This document shows, one piece after another, positions 23,501 to 32,500 of a stretch of 64,000 nucleotides of DNA (its first letter is position 1; every line of letters starts with the position of its first letter). The notes under the pieces were generated by a model. It was not told the DNA's origin. It saw only the letters and a program-made list of their open reading frames with translations, and searched no databases. This stretch comes from Yponomeuta sedellus (Eukaryota > Arthropoda > Insecta > Lepidoptera > Yponomeutidae), in the NCBI GenBank assembly GCA_934045075.1, contig OW203744.1, forward strand, positions 4,948,795-5,012,794, read 5' to 3'. The position numbers and the translations under genes are program-made.

Positions 23501-26500
23501 AAAAGCGACATGTTCATGGATGATTTATTGACTGGCGCGTCCACATCAGAAGATGCTGTGAAGTTACAAAAAGGGTTGACAGAACTTTTGTCTCGTGGTG
23601 GATTTCTTTTACACAAGTGGTCTTCAAACAGTCAAGTGGTGTTATCACAAATTCCCAATGTTGACAAAGACTCTCAAAGTGCTGTAAATATTAAGGTTGA
23701 AGACACAATCAAAACATTAGGTATTACCTGGAACTCTGAAACAGATAATTTTGAACTCAATCTAAATTTACAAAGTTGTAATGAGACAATTACCAAACGA
23801 AATGTATTGTCCACTATTGCAAAATCTTTTGACCCACTAGGTTGGCTAACACCGGCAATTATACTACTTAAAATCTTTATGCAAAAGCTGTGGTTAGCGG
23901 GCTTAGGTTGGGACGAAGAGTTACCTACTGATCTTAAGGAGGAATGGATTACTTATCTTGATCGTTTCATGCACGCTGAACACATTCAGTTCCCACGATG
24001 GCTTGGAGTTTCAGATCATACAATTAAACGGGAGCTGCATGGGTTTAGTGATGCCTCTTGTACGGCCTATGCTGGAGTGGTGTACCTCAGAGTTTTAAGC
24101 GATGAAGGCGAAATAAAAGTTCATCTTATTTTAGCAAAATCTAAAGTTGCCCCAGTCAAACAGATTTCTGTTCCACGTCTTGAACTCTGTGGTGCCGTAC
24201 TTTTGGCCAAAATGATTCAACATGTTAAGACTGTTCTTAATATCCCTAATGATGATGTATATACCTGGACAGATTCTACCATCGTCCTAGCATGGCTGCG
24301 TAAAACACCAAATACATGGACTACATTTGTTGCAAATCGCACGTCAGAAATTTTGACACTCACTAATAGTAATCAATGGAATCATGTCAGTTCTGCCAAC
24401 AATCCTGCTGATTTGGCATCCCGTGGAATTTTCCCAGATGATCTGCAGCAGTCGGGACTATGGTGGAATGGCCCTCAATTTTTGTATGATAAAGGTGAAA
24501 TTGAACATTCTTCTATTGACACACCTTTCACAAATTTAGAAATGAAATCTACTAAAATATTATCCAATGTTAATTTGATCGAAAATGATGATGCGATTTC
24601 TTATCTAAAACGATTCTCAACACTATTAAAATTGGTCCGAGTGACTGCTTACTGTTTTCGTTATGTTAAACTAAGCAAAGCTAGGATAACTAAGCAGTTA
24701 TTTGCTGAGCCCACATATCTAACCACTGTGGAGCTTGATGATGCTCTTAACCGTTGTATTAAAATATCACAGTCCATTTCATTCCGAGATGAGATCGATC
24801 GCTTGTCACTGGGTAAACCAGTTCAAAAATCGAGTAAAATATATGTACTGCACCCATTTATCGATGACGAAGGTATTGTTCGTGTTGGAGGGCGACTCTC
24901 TAATGCGGAGATTCCAAAGGATATGAAAAATCCCATCCTTTTAAGCGGTGATTGTGCACTATCCAAACTTATCGTTTTGAACGCACATTTGAAATCTTTG
25001 CATGGAGGGCACCAACTAACTTTGAATGTAATTCGACAAAAATTTTGGATTACACGAGTAAAGAATGTGGTGAAAACAGTAATTAAAAAATGTATACCCT
25101 GTTTCAAGCAAAAGGCTAATCCACTGGTTCCCTTTATGGCAAATTTACCTAAATTTCGAGTTAAACCTGGTCGTCCTTTTATTATAAGTGGAGCAGACTT
25201 TTGTGGACCTTTTACAATGAAGGCTTATCCTGGTAGATGCAAGAGAACTTGTAAAGCTTATGTTTGTTTGTTTGTGTGCACCGTAACAAAAGCCATTCAT
25301 TTAGAGTTGGTAACTGATCTTACCTCTGCTGCGTTTATTGCCGCATTTCGGCGTTTCACTGCTCGACGTGGGCACTGCAAGGAACTTTGGAGTGACCATG
25401 GAACGAACTTTGTAGGCGCGTCGCGTGAACTTGATCTAGCATTCAAAGACTCCAAGTCTCAGACTGTAACTGAAATTTCGGAACTTCTTGCTAATGATCG
25501 AACTCAATGGAAATTTATACCACCGCGTGCTCCACATTTTGGAGGTATCTGGGAGTCTGGAGTGAAAAGCGTCAAGGGTCATTTGAAACGCGTTATAGGC
25601 CAAACGTTTCTCACTTTTGAAGAGCTAACTACTCTTTTAACTCAAATTGAGGCTTGTGTTAACTCCCGTCCAATCACCCTTATAAATTCCACTCTAGATG
25701 AACCTCCACTGACACCTAGTCACTTTCTTATCGGAGAGCCTTTAATCGGTGTTCCTGAGCCTTCTTTACTTAATGTTAAACTCAGCCCGTTGAATCGATG
25801 GCACATAATTCAACGTATGGTGCAATGTTTATGGCGTCGTTGGCGAAACGACTATTTAACGACATTGCAACATCGTTACAAATGGAACACTAAACAACCT
25901 GATCTCCCTATTGGCACCGTTGTGTTAGTAAAGGATGATATGCTCCCTCCGGGAAAATGGCTTTTGGGACGTATAATTCAGAAACACCCAGGTACAGATG
26001 GCATAACAAGAGTTGTTACTTTAAAATATAAGGATAACGTCTTCAAGAGACCAATCGCAAAATTATGCCCTCTGCCCCTGGATGAGCCTGACGTACAGTG
26101 ATTTTTATTTACTTATTATTTCGTTTTAATTTTTTTTGTTTTCTTTACATATTTAAGGACTGTAATCGTCCTTGGCCGGCGGAATGTTTAACTTTAATTC
26201 ACAAAATTAATATTTTGCTAACGATAAATTTGTTTGTTACACAAACTCGCTAGATGGCGCTGGTAGTTAATTACATCGCGGTAGGGTTGTGTTTCAATGT
26301 AGTGTATATCAGCCTATCGTGGCTCCGTACTAAAAAGTTTCCCGTACAAATAAAAGTGAACTCAGTTGCAAAGTGTGAGTGTTTCAATTAACCATAGTCT
26401 TTTATCGCTTTCGTCGATAATCCACTAAACTATAACCCCCTTATTCATGACAGTCTGCTAACTTCAATATACTTATTCTAAATTCTTGAAATGTACCTTT

Positions 26501-29500
26501 CTTCCATAGTAACTATTTTTGATCGTTGTTGTTCTTAATCTATCGATAGCAACGCACGACACTGTCTTTAATATTAATGTTTTTTGGTTACACTTGGGAA
26601 ACACTGATGTCTGTAACACAGGTTATTACCTAGCACAGGCTTCAGAGCAAATCAAATAAAATTATTGTAAGCTACATACATTTTCTGTGAGTTCATTTTA
26701 TTGATAAGCAGTCGCTTTTATGTTAATTTTATTGTAAAATTACGTGGTGTTGGGTACAAATAAATTTTCCATTTTCACTTAAAGCATTGCTAATTCTCAT
26801 TCTGTCTTCTTCTATTGACCTAAGTCAGAATGAAAAAGAACACGCTTAAGCAGATGTTTTAAGTTTGCGGAACATAATGAATAACGGGGTAAGTGTGGGC
26901 TGCAAATATTACGTATTTATTTGCACTTTAGCTGTCACTAAACCTGCCCTCCTATTACGTAGCACTCCACTCTATCGAGTGAAGCATTTAGACGACTCCT
27001 AAGTGTCAAAAAACGTATGCATCTGACAGCCGGAGTAGCTTAAAAAAAGTAAAAATCAACGTCACGCAACTCAGTGCATGCTTACGTAATAATGCCTGTT
27101 GGCGACAGACCTTTTTTATTGTTTTGACTTTTTGTACATATTGTCTTTTTTACTTGTGTCAGTTTTTTAAATTTAGTTCTCTGTCTGTTCTTGTTATTAG
27201 TTGTCTTGTAAATAATAGGGGTTAAAGTATGAAATTGCTGTTTTATTGCAATAGGTTCTTTGAATTGACATAGAATCTTCATGGTTTGAGGTTTTCGAAT
27301 GAAACTTTTTTCAAATGGTTTCTATGATGTTCTTTTTTTAAAAAATGTGAAACATTTGAATATCGACTTTCAATTGTCTTTGTTATTCAATTTAGACAAG
27401 AAAGATGGATACTGCAAAAATTCGAGTAATTTTTGAATACGAGTTCTGACGCGGAACTAACGCGGCGGAAACAGCCCGCAATATCAATGCTGTGTTTGGA
27501 GAGGGGTCTACTAATGAACGCACCGTACGATTTTGGTTTAAACGCTTTCGTGATGGAAATTTCGACTTATAGAACGAGCCACGACGAAGACCGCCCACAC
27601 ATGTGAATAACGATGAATTAAGAGAGATAGTGGAAGCCGATCCTAGTCAAACTACCCAGGAATTAGCGGCATAGTTTAACGTTACCTTACCTACAATATT
27701 GACTCACTTACGTCAAATCAATAAAATAAAAAAATACGAAAAATGGGTGCCTCATGATTTGACTGATCTGCAGAAAGAAACGCGTATCCATCTTTCTTGT
27801 TTAAATTGAATCACAAAAACAATTGAAAGTCGATATTCAAATGTTTCACATTTTTTAAAAAAAGAACATCATGGAAACCATTTGAAAAGAGTTTCATTCG
27901 AAAATTTCAAACCCTGAAGATTCTATGTCAATTCAAAGAACCTATTGCAATAAAACGGCAATTTCATTCTTTAACCCCTAATATTATTGATTAAACTCTG
28001 ATTTATAAATAAAATATTTACCTATTATTAAGTGCAGAAGTTGTACTGGATAATCAGTGCACCGAGTCCATCAAACAGAATTGATTGATTGATTGATTAA
28101 AACAGAAAAGTAGGGCACCGTACGGTGCTTAACAATGCCCCTGGTACGTACCCTCAGGGCCGCCCAGTGAAGCTGCCGTACCCAGACTGGGTGCTGGGCG
28201 TGGCCCTGGCCATGATCCTGGCGGGCGTGCTGCCCATCCCGGTGGTGTTCCTGTTGCGGCGCTTCCAGTGCCTCGCCTTCGACGTGGACATCCACCAGGG
28301 CAGCATCCGCCGCATCGAGACCACCGTCTCCACCAAGGAGATGATGAGCGACCAGGATGTGAGTTGGCCGGTTCAAATTCAAAAATGACCATATAAATTG
28401 GGATTTGCGGGAATTTGACAACGTTTTGCACCGTATTGTAGACTTTTAGTCCGGATCTACTTACGGGCGTTGTTATATCGGAAGACTCCGACCAGGAGCT
28501 CTATTTTTGAATCACTCGTCTCGCGTCGAGCGCTCGATTTCTACTGATTTTCGTTCGACATACGAAATTCCGTATTTTTTTATCACTCGACTGCAACGAG
28601 TGGTAAGGCACTCGTCTCGTATGTCGATCGATAGATTAATTGTCAAAATTTGTGTTAATTTTATTGTGCTGCGCACAGATACCTACCTAGCGATAAATGT
28701 GATGTGCTCTTAATAACTGTTGTAGATTGTGAATATTGTGATCTTCTGTGTACAAAATGAATTTTGAAGAATGTCTAATCCTAAATGGATATTTGGATTA
28801 AATAATACGGAAAACGAGATCATGCGACTTAGGAGACGGGTGTGACTTATGTCGCATTCGACGATACAATTTCATACGAGTGATTCAAAAATAGATCTCC
28901 AGGTTTTGCTCCGATTCGCAGAGCTTAATCATGGTGAGCAGAGACGGAGCTCGCGTCGTCGGTTGCTCGTCACACACTGCGGGCAACGTTTTTGCAAAAC
29001 GTTTTTAGTTCAAAAACGTTTTGCTCCAACCGATAAGTGCTGTCCCGGCTAAAATAATGGCAACGAAAATAGCCTTAGCTGAACTCAAACGTGGACCCTG
29101 TTTTATAAAGTTACCGGTAATTTTCACACAACCTAGCTTGACGACTAGTCGGTTGGTCAAACGTTTCTGACCACTTTAGTGTAAATATATTATAAAAATA
29201 ACCTTAGCTCAACTCAAGCGTGGACCCTGTTTTATAAAGCTACGTACGTAATAATAAATTTTAAGTTGTCAGTAATTTTCAAACAACCTAGCCTGACGAT
29301 TAGTCGGTTGGTCAAAAGTTGCTGACCACTTTAGTGTATTACAAAAATAGTTTTATGAAACAAGGCCCAAGTGTGCCCTCGTACTTAACAACGCTAACCC
29401 CAGCATTGACCATACCCTACAACTGATTTGTCTCTTATCGTGCCCATAAAATGCGCTGTCGACTGTAGTCTACGCCATCTACGGAGATTTCATTCTATAT

Positions 29501-32500
29501 ATCGCAGACAATTAATTATAGTTATTCGTCGATTTACAATTAGTTTATTCAGTTTATGAACGCTCGCTTTTTACAATCTGACGAGTTTTACAATTTGCCT
29601 TCGGCATATCGCATGCAGACGACGCCGTTTGTAAACGGCATAGCCTTACTGAATGCCTGCAACATAATACAATATGGATATTGATGTAATTCATTCTTCT
29701 TTTGGTCTTTGGGCTGGTCGTTACATTTCTTTGTTGGCAAGGTGTAAACAGGACAAAGTTACTTATATCATATCACAATTAACAATGGTTTTTACACCGA
29801 TTGCGTATGATTCATGCAGCGTTTTTTGAGCACTGACCCTCGTAACTGAATTAAAAGTCGTATGTTAGAATTCTAAAGTTAATAAGGCTTTGATAGTAGG
29901 TCTTTTTAATAACTAAATACAGTTCACTTGAACTCTATATTTACCAGGCTATATAGGCTTTACCAACCGTACAGTCGACAGCACATCAACCTTTACATAC
30001 GTGCACTCTCATCAGTTACGTTAAGGACGACTTTGCAACAAAAATGTAAAGGTTGACCTGGCGTGGACTATCCGCTAACATCACTAACCCAGTGTGCTAC
30101 CATGTAGGTGCTAAGTCCGGAGAACGCGCCGCCTGCGCCGGCGCAGCTGATGGCCGAGTCTGTGGGGACTCGCTTCACCATCGGCGACTTTGACGTAAGC
30201 TAGCCGTTTTGCTTATTGTGCGCACCACCACTTAAATAAATCAGTTCCAAAAGTGGTCTATTTTGATGACCACAAGATGATGTAATGAGTGTCAAAATGA
30301 AAACTGAAAACCGAATGTATATTATACCTTACAGTTTTTTTTTCCTATTTTTGGTTCCGTACGCGAAGGGTGCCAAAGGAGGCCCTGTTACTCTGCCTCC
30401 GCTGTTTGTCTGCCTGTCCGACTTTTAAAGGCCTCTATCTTTGAAACCGTAATAGGTAGCATCCGTGTAGGTAGCCAGCACGAGTTGAAATTTTCACAGC
30501 ATGTGAGTTATTACCGCAGATTACCTAACAAATAAAAAACTTTAGCCTTGCATCTACGTAATGAGATGATTTATACAGCGTCCAGTGGCACCTTTACTCA
30601 CACTAGATGGGTGAAGGGACCAATCGGTTGCTGTAGTGCCTGGGACGTGATTTTTCGATGGTGTAGGCTTGCCCAGCACCTATATCATCCTGACAGTATA
30701 GTCGGCCTAGCCCACAGGAAAGACTAGTCACTACATGCGGAGCCAACCAAGTCGCGAGTTTCCTCACGATGTTTTCCTTCACCGTTAGCGTGTGGTATTG
30801 CGACTACAAATTCGCAAATGTACGTAACTTTGAAATTAAACAAAGTCATTGGTGCATGCGCACTGGGGATCGAACCTGGGGCTCTCGCTTGCGAGTCCGT
30901 TGTTCTACCCACTGAGCTGCCACAGTTTCTAATATATAATAAACTTTAAAAAACGAGGAGTCTCCATACATCAAACGTGTTTTGACGCCGTTTTTTTATT
31001 TTTATGCTTTGACTTAAAAACGGTTATTAATACAGATATACTTTATTCTATCGACAACAAAAGACGGCCAAACGCGTGTCGGACTCGCTAAATACTTTAC
31101 GTATTTACAAAAAAAAGTCTTCTCGAATTGATAACCTCCTTCATTTTTGAACTCTGTTAAAAAGTAAAGTGGTAGGGAACCCTCGGTGCGCCAGTCCTAC
31201 TCGCATTTGGCCGGTTATTTCACCATAATAGATCTCAGTAAAGTTTGCAATAATAGTTTAATGACCTCTTAGAAACAATAATTTCCCAACATAGACGACA
31301 CGCAGCGCTCGAGGCCTAGTCGAACCGAGTGATTGGAATCAATCATTTGGGTTAAGCAACAAGCGTAATGAAAGTTGTTAAGCCATGTCAGAAGCCTTGT
31401 GGGCAGTTTAATAACTGACAGTAAGCCCGCCACTGTCTTACAATCCTCCACCAACCCGGACTTGGCCCCCTTGGTGAAGTATGGCCCGTGCCCCAGCAGT
31501 GGGGACATACAAGGGTTGATATCGAATACACGACAATATATTGTGGTGGTGAACACAAAGCATTCAACACATTAGATAGCTAGACTCGCTAGAGCCACTA
31601 ACAACCGTGTATCTTCAATCCTCGCCTCTAGGGGGTGGACAGCAGTGACGAGCGACCCAGCAAGCGCGTCTCTACCAGCATCGCCCGCAGCCGACCCAAG
31701 AAATAAATGTTCGTCCTGCTCACACTAACCTTGTTACGCTTTACGAGTTCTGTTGCTGTCTCTGTCTCGTTTCAGCTTTGTTTTTGCATGGCGTGTGTTT
31801 TTTTTTTCAAGATTAGGTTAAGGTCCACAAAACATGTAAGTTTTTTTTATGTTCTATTACGATCTTTTATAATGCATTCTATTTATTTGGAATATTTTTG
31901 TACGTATTATTATTATGATGATGATTGAGTCCCACTGGTTGGCAAAAGCCATTTCGCTCCAGAATTTTAATACCTACTGGACCACTACGAGTAATTTAAT
32001 TACTATTTTACGTATTAATTATTAGTGAATTACGTTTAATTATGAGTGTACATTTCGTTCAAGAAAGTATATTCTGTAGCTACAACAAAAACTGACGACA
32101 AAAAAAAATAAAGGCGGCAGTTTTAATTTATTTTGCAGTTTTCTTTGTAGAACTGAAGAACTAATTGCCGCCTATTGTACTATATTTTATATTATTTCTG
32201 ATATGTACTGTAATTTCTGTGTACAATAAAGAATATCTATCTATGTAAGTTATTACCTGCGAAGCAGCCCAGTAACCAGTTCTTTAAACATAATCAACGT
32301 GAACAAGTTATGGGCCAGTACTACTATTTTATTGAGGACATGAGAATAACGTTAAACAACGAAGATTAGTTAAAAAACTGCGAGTATTAGTATTAAACTC
32401 TATTTTCTTTGTTCTTTCAAAACTTGGCGTCTAGAAAGACTACTTGACTACTACGTTTTCTTTTGTTTTATCATATGCATATGCATCGGTCGGTCCTTTA

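Larger units (their letters stand above)
20388..26399 (+). mobile_element. Complete BEL/Pao LTR retrotransposon
   Basis: Two 210-bp LTRs (20393-20602 and 26185-26394) begin TGTTTAAC and end TTAACCA, and differ by one base (aaaatt against aaattt). They are flanked by the 5-bp duplication tagtc (20388-20392, 26395-26399). A TGG-starting primer site (tggaccatcgagctcgg) lies two bases after the left LTR. The single gag-pol ORF is intact. It lies in the sense orientation inside the 9 kb intron of the SLC6 gene and interrupts an older repeat with tttattcaaagtagcaca. The near-identical LTRs mean a recent insertion. Confidence 0.97.

Noticed and set aside
28129..28431. Minus-strand ORFs opposite the TM12 exon
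   Set aside because: They are shadows of a GC-rich conserved exon on the + strand.
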